Source of the DNA: Pedobacter jeongneungensis
GTDB lineage: Bacteria > Bacteroidota > Bacteroidia > Sphingobacteriales > Sphingobacteriaceae
Direction: 5' to 3'
DNA: 64,000 bases
Assembly: GCF_000633455.1 (NCBI RefSeq)
Contig: NZ_AYMG01000014.1
Span: 62,001-126,000 of the forward strand
Under the pieces are notes generated by a model, which saw only the letters and a program-made list of their open reading frames with translations, ran no database searches and had not been told where the DNA came from. Positions 18,441-26,695 of the stretch are shown here, in pieces (positions within the stretch are counted from its first letter, which is position 1; each line of letters begins with the position of its first letter). A program made the position numbers and the translations under genes.

Positions 18441-19554
18441 TCTATTATCTGCTGTTTTGACCTTAATCTATGGTTTTTTAGTCCTTTATTTTATCAGGGG
18501 ATGGCACAGGTTGGTTTATTTTACCCCTCAAAAATCAGATTCACACACCAAAGTATCGATCATTGTAGCAGCCAGAGATGAAGAAGCCAATATCAACAAA
18601 ACAATTGATGACCTGATCGCACAACAGTATCCAAAAACTTTAACGGAGATCATTATTATTGATGATCATTCTACAGACCGTACAGCAGAGATTGTGCTCA
18701 GTTATGCAGACCGTAATGTGAAACTGATCAAGCTAAATGAAAACAGGGCGTTAAATTCTTACAAGAAAAAAGCGATACAAACTGCTATTGGAACCTGTAC
18801 CGGCGAACTGATCATCACCACTGATGCCGATTGTAGAATGGGGCCAAACTGGCTGGCTACAATCGTTAATTTATACGAGGAAAAAAACTATAAAATGATC
18901 TCTTCTCCGGTAGCCTATTTTCAGGAGAAAAGTTTTTTTGAACGTTTGCAATCTTTAGAGTTTTTATACCTGATCGGTTTAGGCGCCTCTACCATTGGAA
19001 ACCAGAAACCATCAACCTGTAACGGAGCAAATCTGGCTTATGAGAAAGCCACTTTTTACGAGGTTGGCGGTTTTCAGGGTATTGATGACCTGGCATCGGG
19101 CGATGATGAATTGTTACTCCATAAAATAGCAGCCAAATATCCTGATAAAATCGGTTTCTTAAAAAACAGGGAAGCCATTGTATATACCCACGCAAAAGAA
19201 ACGCTGGGTTCGTTTATTCAGCAGCGCAAACGCTGGGCCTCAAAGAGTACCCGTTATAAAAATAAAGCAATTATTGTTTTGGGCGTACTCATCTGGATTT
19301 TCAATCTCAGTATATTGTCAAACTTTATTACCGGACTGTTTATTCCGGGTTTTTTGGCCCTTACTTTATATCAATTGTTGTTTAAAATGGTTTTAGAAAC
19401 CTTATTTTTATGGGATGTAACCGGCTTTGCTAAAAGGCGCAGTTTACTCATTTTAATCCCTGTTTTAAATGTGCTGCATGTAATTTACATGGTATACATC
19501 GGTATTGCCGGAAACAGCGGAAAATACAATTGGAAAGGCAGAATGGTTAGATAA
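18418..19554 (+). CDS. Family 2 glycosyltransferase, membrane-bound
   Basis: Inverting GT2 enzyme, likely extending a lipid-linked or surface glycan. The 378 residues show an N-terminal membrane helix (about 5-25), a GT-A domain opening with KVSIIVAARDEEANI, the IIIIDDHSTDRT nucleotide-binding segment, the metal-binding TTDADC near 140, a later acidic GDDE, the QQRKRW motif near 260 typical of processive GT2 enzymes, and two or three C-terminal helices. The TTG at 18418 overlaps the flippase-like gene by 23 bp, and the stop overlaps the following ATG by 1 bp, so translation of the three genes is probably coupled. Confidence 0.88.
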   Translation: MEILNLISLLSAVLTLIYGFLVLYFIRGWHRLVYFTPQKSDSHTKVSIIVAARDEEANINKTIDDLIAQQYPKTLTEIIIIDDHSTDRTAEIVLSYADRNVKLIKLNENRALNSYKKKAIQTAIGTCTGELIITTDADCRMGPNWLATIVNLYEEKNYKMISSPVAYFQEKSFFERLQSLEFLYLIGLGASTIGNQKPSTCNGANLAYEKATFYEVGGFQGIDDLASGDDELLLHKIAAKYPDKIGFLKNREAIVYTHAKETLGSFIQQRKRWASKSTRYKNKAIIVLGVLIWIFNLSILSNFITGLFIPGFLALTLYQLLFKMVLETLFLWDVTGFAKRRSLLILIPVLNVLHVIYMVYIGIAGNSGKYNWKGRMVR

Positions 19555-20696
19555 TGGATAATAGCCCATCAAAAAAAGTATGGTTAAAGTTTAAGCGGAA
19601 TAAACTTGCGTTCGGTGGATTGATTTTTATCCTGTTGTTAATGTTGATGGGCGTTTTGGGTTATTTGATCATGCCTGATCATTCGCCCAATGCCAATGTT
19701 CAAACGCTCCAGTTAAACAAAAAGAAGCCTGGCAGCACCTTTACGTTTTTGATTATTAGCCAGAACCCGAAAGTAGAAAAAGTTAACTTTTTCGAAAGGA
19801 TGCTCAATGGGCAAACACCGACTTTTAAAAGTATACCGATTACGTCATATAAGATAAAAGGTACGTCAGTTTTTGTACAGGAATATATTGGGGAAGACGA
19901 AAAAGCCAAAGAAACGGAGTATGAATTAAAAGATTTATGCCCTGAATGTGTTTTACCTTCAAAAAATGGTAATCCAGAAGCACTTTTTGCGAAGAATAAC
20001 ATTTATAAACAAACTTATATCCTTGGAACCGATATTTACGGTCGTGATTTATTAAGCCGTTTAATTTTGGGTATCCGCGTTTCACTATCCGTAGGTTTAA
20101 TGGCGGTACTTATTTCTCTTTTTATCGGCGTGAGTTTGGGCGCAATAGCAGGTTATTTTGGCGGTAAGATAGATGCCGCAATCAGTTGGTTTATGAATGT
20201 GGTTTGGTCGTTGCCATCACTTTTATTGGTAATTGCCATCTCATTTGCATTAGGTAAAGGTTTCTGGCAGATATTTATTGCGGTTGGCCTATCAACCTGG
20301 GTTGATGTGGCCAGGTTGGTACGCGGGCAGGTAATGGCATTAAAAGAGGTAGAATTTGTAGAGGCTGCAAGGGCCTTAGGTTTTAGTACCAGCCGAACCA
20401 TTATTAAACATATACTCCCAAATATTGCAGGGCCGATTTTGGTGGTGGCTTCTTCTAATTTTGCCTCGGCCATATTATTGGAAACAGGACTAAGCTTTTT
20501 GGGCTTTGGCGCTCAACCCCCAATGCCAAGTTGGGGCAGTATGATCAAGGAACATTATGGTTATATCATTATGGATGCCGCTTACCTCGCTATATTGCCC
20601 GGATTGGCCATTATGCTTACTGTTTACGCTTTCAATGTGCTGGCCATCGGCTTACGTGATGCATTTGATGTAAAGGGCCAAAATGTAACTGTTTAA
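19554..20696 (+). CDS. ABC transporter permease, DppC/OppC family
   Basis: Inner-membrane permease of a peptide/nickel-type ABC importer. The 380 residues include one N-terminal helix (about 16-37), a periplasmic insert (about 40-150) longer than in E. coli DppC, and a five-helix transport domain with the ATPase-contacting loop EAARALGFSTSRTIIKHILPN (split here only by position, near residue 265-285). No DppB partner, ATPase or binding protein is adjacent, so the rest of the transporter must be encoded elsewhere. It overlaps the glycosyltransferase gene by 1 bp. Whether the neighbours share a function is unclear. Confidence 0.88.
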   Translation: MDNSPSKKVWLKFKRNKLAFGGLIFILLLMLMGVLGYLIMPDHSPNANVQTLQLNKKKPGSTFTFLIISQNPKVEKVNFFERMLNGQTPTFKSIPITSYKIKGTSVFVQEYIGEDEKAKETEYELKDLCPECVLPSKNGNPEALFAKNNIYKQTYILGTDIYGRDLLSRLILGIRVSLSVGLMAVLISLFIGVSLGAIAGYFGGKIDAAISWFMNVVWSLPSLLLVIAISFALGKGFWQIFIAVGLSTWVDVARLVRGQVMALKEVEFVEAARALGFSTSRTIIKHILPNIAGPILVVASSNFASAILLETGLSFLGFGAQPPMPSWGSMIKEHYGYIIMDAAYLAILPGLAIMLTVYAFNVLAIGLRDAFDVKGQNVTV

Positions 20697-20707
20697 AATC
20701 TTTCCAT

Positions 20708-20739
20708 AAAAAAAGCAGTACCCATTACGATACTGCTTT
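20708..20739 (-). terminator. Terminator between convergent genes
   Basis: AAAGCAGTA (20712-20720) pairs with TACTGCTTT (20731-20739). On the minus strand it is followed by seven T, so it mainly ends the DUF5777 operon; it may also stop plus-strand transcripts. Confidence 0.75.
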
Positions 20740-20801
20740 ACCCTTAAAAAACAAAAATTAAGCCGTTGCGGTCAACGTATTTGATGAAACGGTAAGTGGA
20801 A

Positions 20802-21749
20802 CTACTTAGCCTTTTTCTTGTCGAAAGAAAATCTCCTGGCAATGCTAAATCCCCAGCGGTATTGTCCTTTTAGCCATGAAGTGTTGGTGTCGGTAATAAA
20901 CTGTGATTCCTGTATTGCGGTTGCATTGGTAAAATTGAGGTGGAAAATATGTCCTCCTGTTTCAAATTCCAGTCCGGCACCAAGTGTGTTGTAATATTGT
21001 GTACCCAATGTATTTTCGAGATAAGCTTTTTTATCCTTATCTCTGAATGGAATAGTATAATCGGCAACAAAAGCCATGCGTTTGGTAATTTTGATACGAC
21101 CCCCAACTGATACGGCAAGCATATCATTCTGATCGCCAAAAACAGTAAAGTTTCGGTGTACATACGATGGCATTACCAGCATCGAAAAGTTCGAATTAAA
21201 TTTGCGGGCAATTACAGCTTGCACTACATAGGTTAAGCGGTCCTGAAATTCGCTGAATGCATTAGCCGTAGTAGGATCTGTCGAAGCTTTTGCTGCCGAA
21301 AGTGTCGTGCTTCCGAATAACGTTACCGCAACAGGTACTTTATCATCAGCGGTTTGCTCCAATAAACGGTATTTTAAGTTTCCTTCGTAAAGCTGTGTAA
21401 CTACACCGGCTCCTTTTGCCCTCGATAAACCTACAGAAAGTCTATCGCTGATCCCGTATTCAAAACCGATGCGGATATCTGTTGATTGATCCAGTCCGAA
21501 AAAGTTTTTTGTTCCTCCCGCACTGCCCGCAATATCTCCAAAACGGTGATCTACCCTAAAATCCAGTTCGTTTTTATAAATGGTTTCGTTGGTTTGGATA
21601 TTGATCAGTTTAGTAGCCTTAAAAGTTGCTTGTACATTCTTTTTTTCGGTGGGCATCTCCAATGCTTTTTCGAGCGAATCCTGAGCAAAAGTCAAAGAAG
21701 GCAAACAGATAACAGATAAGTATAAAAGAGATTTTAGATGATATTTCAT
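20802..21749 (-). CDS. DUF5777 family outer-membrane beta-barrel protein
   Basis: The 315-residue protein has a signal peptide (1-22, TFAQ), then alternating beta-strand sequence with a repeated aromatic/polar pattern and a C-terminal end 'YRWGFSIARRFSF' typical of outer-membrane barrels. The segments NELDFRVDHRFGDI, FGLDQSTDIRIGFEYG and SVGLSRAKG are characteristic of the DUF5777 family. Function is unknown. It is 5 bp downstream of a YceI-family gene, with a haem c protein upstream, so the three form an operon; this grouping hints at a role linked to lipid/quinone binding or electron transfer, which is inference. Confidence 0.82.
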   Translation of the reverse strand: MKYHLKSLLYLSVICLPSLTFAQDSLEKALEMPTEKKNVQATFKATKLINIQTNETIYKNELDFRVDHRFGDIAGSAGGTKNFFGLDQSTDIRIGFEYGISDRLSVGLSRAKGAGVVTQLYEGNLKYRLLEQTADDKVPVAVTLFGSTTLSAAKASTDPTTANAFSEFQDRLTYVVQAVIARKFNSNFSMLVMPSYVHRNFTVFGDQNDMLAVSVGGRIKITKRMAFVADYTIPFRDKDKKAYLENTLGTQYYNTLGAGLEFETGGHIFHLNFTNATAIQESQFITDTNTSWLKGQYRWGFSIARRFSFDKKKAK

Positions 21750-21754
21750 AAATT

Positions 21755-22297
21755 TTATTTTTTGGGTTGATAAATAGCGGTCATTTTTACCTGTACAGTT
21801 TCTGCAATCTGTTTAAAAACGATTGTTGGGATTTTGATGTCATGATCAGCCAGTTTTACATTAAAAGTTGAGCTTGCTTTGGCTTCATCACCGGTAATTA
21901 CCAGCGATCCTTTTGCCGTATATTCTTTGGTTACCCCATGGATCTGCAGATTTCCTTTAACGGTAATAGGATAGGTGCCAGGTTTCGAAAAATCGATCTG
22001 TTCTACAACCTTTCCTTTAAAATCTGAAGTTGGGTACTTATCACTCTCGATATAATTTTCGTTAAAGTGCTCCTGCATCAGTTTTTTCTTAAACTGAAAA
22101 GAAGTGTTGTTGATCTTGAAAATGATATCGTTTGTTTTAGTATTAATAGCCGAAGCCCCTGTTTTGCTCTGTGCATCAATATCTTCAACAGGTGTTGAAG
22201 AAAAAAATGAAGAATTAACGCTTTTGCTTACCCAAATCTGTGCTTTTATGCCAGTGCATAAAAGAAGGGCTGTTAATGTGAAAAATAATTTTTGCAT
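21755..22297 (-). CDS. YceI-family periplasmic lipid-binding protein
   Basis: YceI proteins are periplasmic beta-barrels of the lipocalin type that bind isoprenoid lipids such as polyprenols or quinones. The 180 residues comprise a signal peptide (1-19, GIKAQ), and strands with the family pattern, including 'HFNENYIESDKYPTSDFKGKV' (residues about 85-105) and 'VKGNLQIHGVTKEYTAKGSL' (about 118-137). The length is typical. It sits 5 bp before the DUF5777 barrel gene and 48 bp after the cytochrome gene, in one operon. Confidence 0.9.
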   Translation of the reverse strand: MQKLFFTLTALLLCTGIKAQIWVSKSVNSSFFSSTPVEDIDAQSKTGASAINTKTNDIIFKINNTSFQFKKKLMQEHFNENYIESDKYPTSDFKGKVVEQIDFSKPGTYPITVKGNLQIHGVTKEYTAKGSLVITGDEAKASSTFNVKLADHDIKIPTIVFKQIAETVQVKMTAIYQPKK

Positions 22298-22345
22298 CTG
22301 TAATGTATTTAAGTTCTTGATAAACCGGGCGTTAATTTTTAGAGG

Positions 22346-22714
22346 CTATTCAGGCATGCCTTTATCGAACCATGCTTGTAACAGCTCCCTTTCACTTACC
22401 GTTAGGGTACCTCCTTTAGGCATCGTTTTGGTAACCAGTATGCTATTGGCCACACGGGTATCGTTTTTAATGGAAGCTAAACCATTAAATAACCAGATTG
22501 ATTTGAGTGCGCCATTAGGCCCATGGCAGTTGTTACATTTTGTTTGAAACAGTGCGCCGGCGAAATTTGAGTAGGTTACATTAGCTGTGGTTACAGGTGT
22601 TGGACCAGTAGTTGTTGGAGTTTCAGGCTTTATTTCCTCCGCTTGTTTTTTAGAACAGGCAAAAAGTAATGCGGCAAATGTGGCTAATAGAAAAATGGAA
22701 ACTTGTTTTTTCAT
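22346..22714 (-). CDS. Mono-haem cytochrome c-like lipoprotein
   Basis: A 122-residue lipoprotein (signal with Cys in LLFACSKK) carrying one haem c motif, CNNCHG, and a downstream Met (TKTMPKGG) in the place of the axial ligand, as in class I-type cytochromes. The frame continues 10 codons upstream to 22744, but the ATG at 22714 gives a clean lipoprotein signal. It probably sits on the periplasmic face of a membrane and passes electrons. It is followed by YceI and DUF5777 genes on the same strand. Confidence 0.85.
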   Translation of the reverse strand: MKKQVSIFLLATFAALLFACSKKQAEEIKPETPTTTGPTPVTTANVTYSNFAGALFQTKCNNCHGPNGALKSIWLFNGLASIKNDTRVANSILVTKTMPKGGTLTVSERELLQAWFDKGMPE

Positions 22715-22754
22715 AAAGTAGTTTTTAATGAATGGGGTAGACACTTGGTTAATT

Positions 22755-22886
22755 TTATGGATTTGTGTGGTTAATGGCTGTTGTAATTAAATTTTTTGCT
22801 GAATCATGCTCTGTATTTCTGGATATGCATAGCATAATCAGAAATACAGTAAATAAAATGGCGATAACCTGATTTTTTGCTGTCAT
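22755..22886 (-). CDS. Possible 43-residue single-helix protein
   Basis: A short open frame from ATG 22886 to TAA 22755. The protein starts MTAKNQ, has a hydrophobic helix (about residues 7-21) and a polar tail. It ends 40 bp before the cytochrome start and would be the first gene of that operon. No homology can be judged from so short a sequence and no promoter box is obvious. The rest of the 22715-23091 gap is AT-rich spacer. Confidence 0.35.
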   Translation of the reverse strand: MTAKNQVIAILFTVFLIMLCISRNTEHDSAKNLITTAINHTNP

Positions 22887-23033
22887 ATTCTGATTTTTTA
22901 GGATTTATGTTTTATTTATTTGAGGATTATTATACTTTTTGTAAATGCATTAAATTTTAAATGGTGTTTCTTTCGAAATCTTAGTTTATACGTTGGCTTT
23001 TAAGGATAGGTTGCCTCCTAAAGAAAAAAACAC

Positions 23034-23071
23034 AAAAAAAGCCGCCCCAGTTTTTACATTGGGGCGGCTTT
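23034..23071 (-). terminator. Rho-independent terminator of the M16 peptidase operon
   Basis: AAAGCCGCCCCA (23038-23049) pairs with TGGGGCGGCTTT (23060-23071); on the minus strand it continues into a run of seven T. Confidence 0.92.
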
Positions 23072-23091
23072 GAATTAAATTTATTTAGGTC

Positions 23092-25170
23092 TTAATTAAA
23101 ATCTTCAGCTTTTAATGGTGGATTAATTATAACATCCTTAATTATAATTAAAAACTCTTGCGACCCCTGTGGAGTAGAGGCTGATGATGTTAAACTAAAT
23201 GGAAATAATATATCACCAATTTTTTTGTAGTTTGAATACTCTATAGATTGGCTAATTTCGATAGCACCTTTTGTTGAGGTACTCTCGGTTTTTAACATCA
23301 GGCCAGATTTTATATCGTAATATTCAGTTTTCTTGTGTCCTGATGGAGAAGTGATATTCAATTTAAATGCATCAGCTGTACCTACTTTAGCCGTTCCTGC
23401 CGATTCAATCTTAGCTCCATCAGCGGCGTAATACAATTGCCCGCCAAAGCCTTTATCATCTTTCTTTTCGGCAAGATCGTTTCCGGTTAATTCAACTTTT
23501 TGTCCCATTTGCATATCATAACCCGTTTTTCCATTAAAAGCTTGTTTCATTACCGTTTGGCCCCCCATCGATATTTCCATGCTGCTTAAATTAGGTGCCA
23601 TATTTTTTATGGTAACGGTTAATTTCTGACCCTGCATTTCCATTTCTCCATTTAGTTGTAAAGAAGTGATTTTTTTAATGGCTGCTTCGCCACCAATGGC
23701 TTTAATGTACTTATTGATGATTTCAGCCGGAGTGACAGTAGGTGCAGAAATTGGTTCGGCTGCTTTAACCGGATCGGCATAGTTGTCGAAAACCTGTGTT
23801 TTAAAACCAGCTTTAGTTAAACCAGCTGCAAAAGCATCAGCTTTACCTACAATAACGATACGGGTATTATCATGATTAAAGTATTTTTTTGTTACCCTTA
23901 GAATATCATCGGTAGTTACTGCATTTACCTTTTGTAGAAAAGTACGATAAAAATCTTTTGGTAAATTATTGATCAGGATATTGCTCGCAAAACTTGCAGT
24001 CCGTGCCGGATCTTCTAAACCCAATGCAAACGATCCGTTGAAAAGGTTTTTGGCATTTTGTAATTCATCTGCAGTAACCTTAATGGTGCGAATGTTATTG
24101 ATTTCTTTTAGAAATTCTACAACAGCACTATCAACCTTTTCGTTTCTAACGGCGGCATTGGCAGAAAATTTTACTTGGAAACGTCCTGAGCCCGTATTAG
24201 CATAGGCACCATAAGTAAATCCATGTTGCTCACGGAGATTTTTATATAGTCTCGAATCAGAGCCACCGCCTAAAATTTCGTTTGCCAACCGAACCGCGAA
24301 ATAGTCAGGGCTGCTCATTGGTAAGTCAATTAAGTTCACCACGGTAATTTCTGATTGAACAGCATTACTTAAATTAATAATATCGACTTCTGTTTTTGCC
24401 GGATTTGCTACTTTAGTCAACACAGGCAAGTTTAAAGCCGTTCCTTTCCAGTCGCCGAATGCTTTTTCGGCCAGGGCTTTTGCTGCTTCTGGGCTAATAT
24501 CACCTACGAAGGTTAAATAACCTCTTGATGGGGTAATGTATTTTTGATAAGCAGTTTTAACATCGGCTAAGGTAATTGAATTAACGGAAGCTTCGGTTTC
24601 GAACTCACCGTTTGGATGGTTTTTACCGTAAGCCAAAGCATTTACCACACGTTCAGAAATTCCTTTTGCACTTTTTTCGCTCGCTTTTAAGCCTGTAATC
24701 GTTTGTGATTTTAATTTCTCAAAAGATTCTGCAGGAAATGCAGGTTTACGGATACTTTCGGCCATTAAAGCAAATGCCTGTGGAAAATAACGGGTTAAAG
24801 CAGGTACAGAACCCCCATTGGCACTTGCACTTACGTCGGCACCTAGCTGATCTACTGCTTCATCAAACTGTACTTTTGTTTTGGTTGCGGTGCCTTCGTT
24901 AAGCATGCTTCCCATCAAAGCTATTATACCTGCTTTGGTGCCTTGGCTAATCGGGCCGGCATCAATGCTGTAACTGGCCGATATTTTTGGTAATTTGTGG
25001 TTTTCTACTACTAAAACAGTAATACCATTGGTTAATTTATAAATAACAGGATCGCCTATGCTAATCACCGGTGCCGGACCAGGTTTTGGTTTGTGGCTCC
25101 TGTCTATGGTTTGTGCTGAAATACCTTGAGCCAATAAGGAAACTGCAGCTATTATGAATAATTTTTTCAT
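23092..25170 (-). CDS. M16 family peptidase-like protein, non-catalytic, with C-terminal lipoprotein-sorting-like domain
   Basis: The 692-residue protein has a signal peptide (1-20) and two M16 halves (about 30-475). The zinc motif HxxEH is absent: the equivalent region reads ALMGSMLNEGTATK, so this is the inactive partner of a heterodimeric M16 protease. Residues 480-692 add a domain absent from plain M16B proteins, beginning TPAEIINKYIKAIGG and rich in beta strands, which resembles LolA/LppX-type outer-membrane lipoprotein-sorting folds. The catalytic partner is 33 bp upstream, and a terminator follows this gene. The fold assignment of the C-terminal part is an inference from pattern. Confidence 0.85.
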   Translation of the reverse strand: MKKLFIIAAVSLLAQGISAQTIDRSHKPKPGPAPVISIGDPVIYKLTNGITVLVVENHKLPKISASYSIDAGPISQGTKAGIIALMGSMLNEGTATKTKVQFDEAVDQLGADVSASANGGSVPALTRYFPQAFALMAESIRKPAFPAESFEKLKSQTITGLKASEKSAKGISERVVNALAYGKNHPNGEFETEASVNSITLADVKTAYQKYITPSRGYLTFVGDISPEAAKALAEKAFGDWKGTALNLPVLTKVANPAKTEVDIINLSNAVQSEITVVNLIDLPMSSPDYFAVRLANEILGGGSDSRLYKNLREQHGFTYGAYANTGSGRFQVKFSANAAVRNEKVDSAVVEFLKEINNIRTIKVTADELQNAKNLFNGSFALGLEDPARTASFASNILINNLPKDFYRTFLQKVNAVTTDDILRVTKKYFNHDNTRIVIVGKADAFAAGLTKAGFKTQVFDNYADPVKAAEPISAPTVTPAEIINKYIKAIGGEAAIKKITSLQLNGEMEMQGQKLTVTIKNMAPNLSSMEISMGGQTVMKQAFNGKTGYDMQMGQKVELTGNDLAEKKDDKGFGGQLYYAADGAKIESAGTAKVGTADAFKLNITSPSGHKKTEYYDIKSGLMLKTESTSTKGAIEISQSIEYSNYKKIGDILFPFSLTSSASTPQGSQEFLIIIKDVIINPPLKAEDFN

Positions 25171-25203
25171 GTTTTTAATAATTAAAATGAAAAAGCGGTC
25201 AGC

Positions 25204-26517
25204 TTATTTCTTAGGTAAGTAATACAATACAACTCTTTGGTTTTTGTTCAGGTATTTTTTGGCAACATCTCTGATTTCCTCACGGGTGATGGATCTGATT
25301 ACCTCTAATTCCTCGTTAATATTGTTTGTGTCCTTATTATGAAAAGCATATCCATCAGCCAGGTTTTCTGCAACACCAAGCATTGTACTATTTGCACTTA
25401 CATAATTGTTTTCGAACTTGTTCTGCAGCTTTTTATAATCGCTTTCGCTAATCAGATCGGTTTGAAGCTTCAAAACTTCTTCATCAATATCTTTTAACAG
25501 ATCGTTAAGCGGAGTGTTATTATTCGGTAGTGCAAAGGTAATGTAAGCCCCATAATCTTCAAGTGAGTAGTTAAAAGCTGCAACCTGTAGCGCGGTTTTC
25601 TTTTGATCGACCATTTTAGTGCTTAACCTCGAACTTCCTCCTTCTGATAAAATAGAACTAATCATGGCCAAAACCTTATTCTCTCTGCTTTTCATACCGG
25701 GTACGCGGTAAGCTGCAAAAATTGCTGGAATCTGAATGTTGGCATCGTAAGCCGTATCGATAATTTCTTTGGTGATTTCTGGTAGTTTGTCGGTTTTATG
25801 CTCTATAGCTGCACCTTTAGGTACCTCTGCAAAGTAAGATTTGACCAAAGTTTTTGTTTTATCAATATCTAAATCGCCTGCAATTGTCAAAACTGCATTA
25901 TTAGGTACATAATATTTTTTAAAGAAAGCGATAAATTCATCCAATTTTGCAGCATCCAGATGTTCCATTGAACCAATTGGTTCCCAACGATACGGGTGGT
26001 TAGCAAATAGATCGGAGAATATTTTCTCCGTAAATTTCCCATAAGGGGCATTATCCATGCGTAAACGTTTTTCTTCTTTTATCACTTCGTTCTGTGTTTT
26101 TACGCCAACTTCGTTAATTACCGGATGGAGCATTCTCTCACTTTCTAACCATAAGCCTAACTCCAGTTGATTTGATGGAAAAACTTCATAATAAAGTGTA
26201 CGGTCTTGATCTGTTGTAGCATTGTTCTGGCCACCATTACTGCTTACCAGTTTCATAAATTCGCCACGTTTGATGTTTTTTGAACCTTCGAATAACAGAT
26301 GTTCAAAGAAATGCGCAAAACCTGTACGTTGTGGATTCTCATCTTTGGAACCTACATGATAAAATACGGAAACTGCTACTACCGGAGCGGTTTTGTCTTG
26401 GTGTAGAATAACACGCAGGCCATTGTCTAAGTCAAATTCGGTAAATTTTACTTTTTGGGCATACGCATTTAAACATATAGCCGAAATAGCCAATGCAAAA
26501 AGAATTCTTTTTTTCAT
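25204..26517 (-). CDS. M16B zinc peptidase, catalytic subunit
   Basis: Periplasmic insulinase-type metalloprotease. The 437-residue protein has a signal peptide (1-20, NAYAQ), the inverted zinc motif H69-F-F-E72-H73 within TGFAHFFEHLLFEGS, and the downstream Glu in NEVIKEEKR (about 145) as third zinc ligand. The C-terminal half includes a Arg/Tyr-containing region typical of M16B partners. It is followed by the non-catalytic partner at 33 bp; together they should form a closed clamshell heterodimer that degrades peptides, possibly signal or transit-type fragments, in the periplasm. Confidence 0.93.
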   Translation of the reverse strand: MKKRILFALAISAICLNAYAQKVKFTEFDLDNGLRVILHQDKTAPVVAVSVFYHVGSKDENPQRTGFAHFFEHLLFEGSKNIKRGEFMKLVSSNGGQNNATTDQDRTLYYEVFPSNQLELGLWLESERMLHPVINEVGVKTQNEVIKEEKRLRMDNAPYGKFTEKIFSDLFANHPYRWEPIGSMEHLDAAKLDEFIAFFKKYYVPNNAVLTIAGDLDIDKTKTLVKSYFAEVPKGAAIEHKTDKLPEITKEIIDTAYDANIQIPAIFAAYRVPGMKSRENKVLAMISSILSEGGSSRLSTKMVDQKKTALQVAAFNYSLEDYGAYITFALPNNNTPLNDLLKDIDEEVLKLQTDLISESDYKKLQNKFENNYVSANSTMLGVAENLADGYAFHNKDTNNINEELEVIRSITREEIRDVAKKYLNKNQRVVLYYLPKK

Positions 26518-26648
26518 TAGTAATTTTTTTAAGTCGTTAAAATGATCAAAAACGGAAGTCAGTGATTATTTCTTTAAATAAGTTCGTTTGGGATGTTCAC
26601 AGAGCGTGGGTAGGAACTAAGGATGTCCTAATTTAGGAATAAAAACAA

Positions 26649-26675
26649 AAAAAGCGGGTATAAACCCGCTTTTTT
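26649..26675 (-). terminator. Rho-independent terminator after pgi
   Basis: AAAAAGCGGGT (26649-26659) pairs with ACCCGCTTTTT (26664-26674), with T/A runs on both sides, so it could work in either direction. It separates pgi from the M16 genes. Confidence 0.9.
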
Positions 26676-26695
26676 AATGATTTTTTTTGGAGATT

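Noticed and set aside
22104..22547. 147-codon frame on the plus strand
   Set aside because: It is antisense to the YceI and cytochrome genes, whose families are clear.
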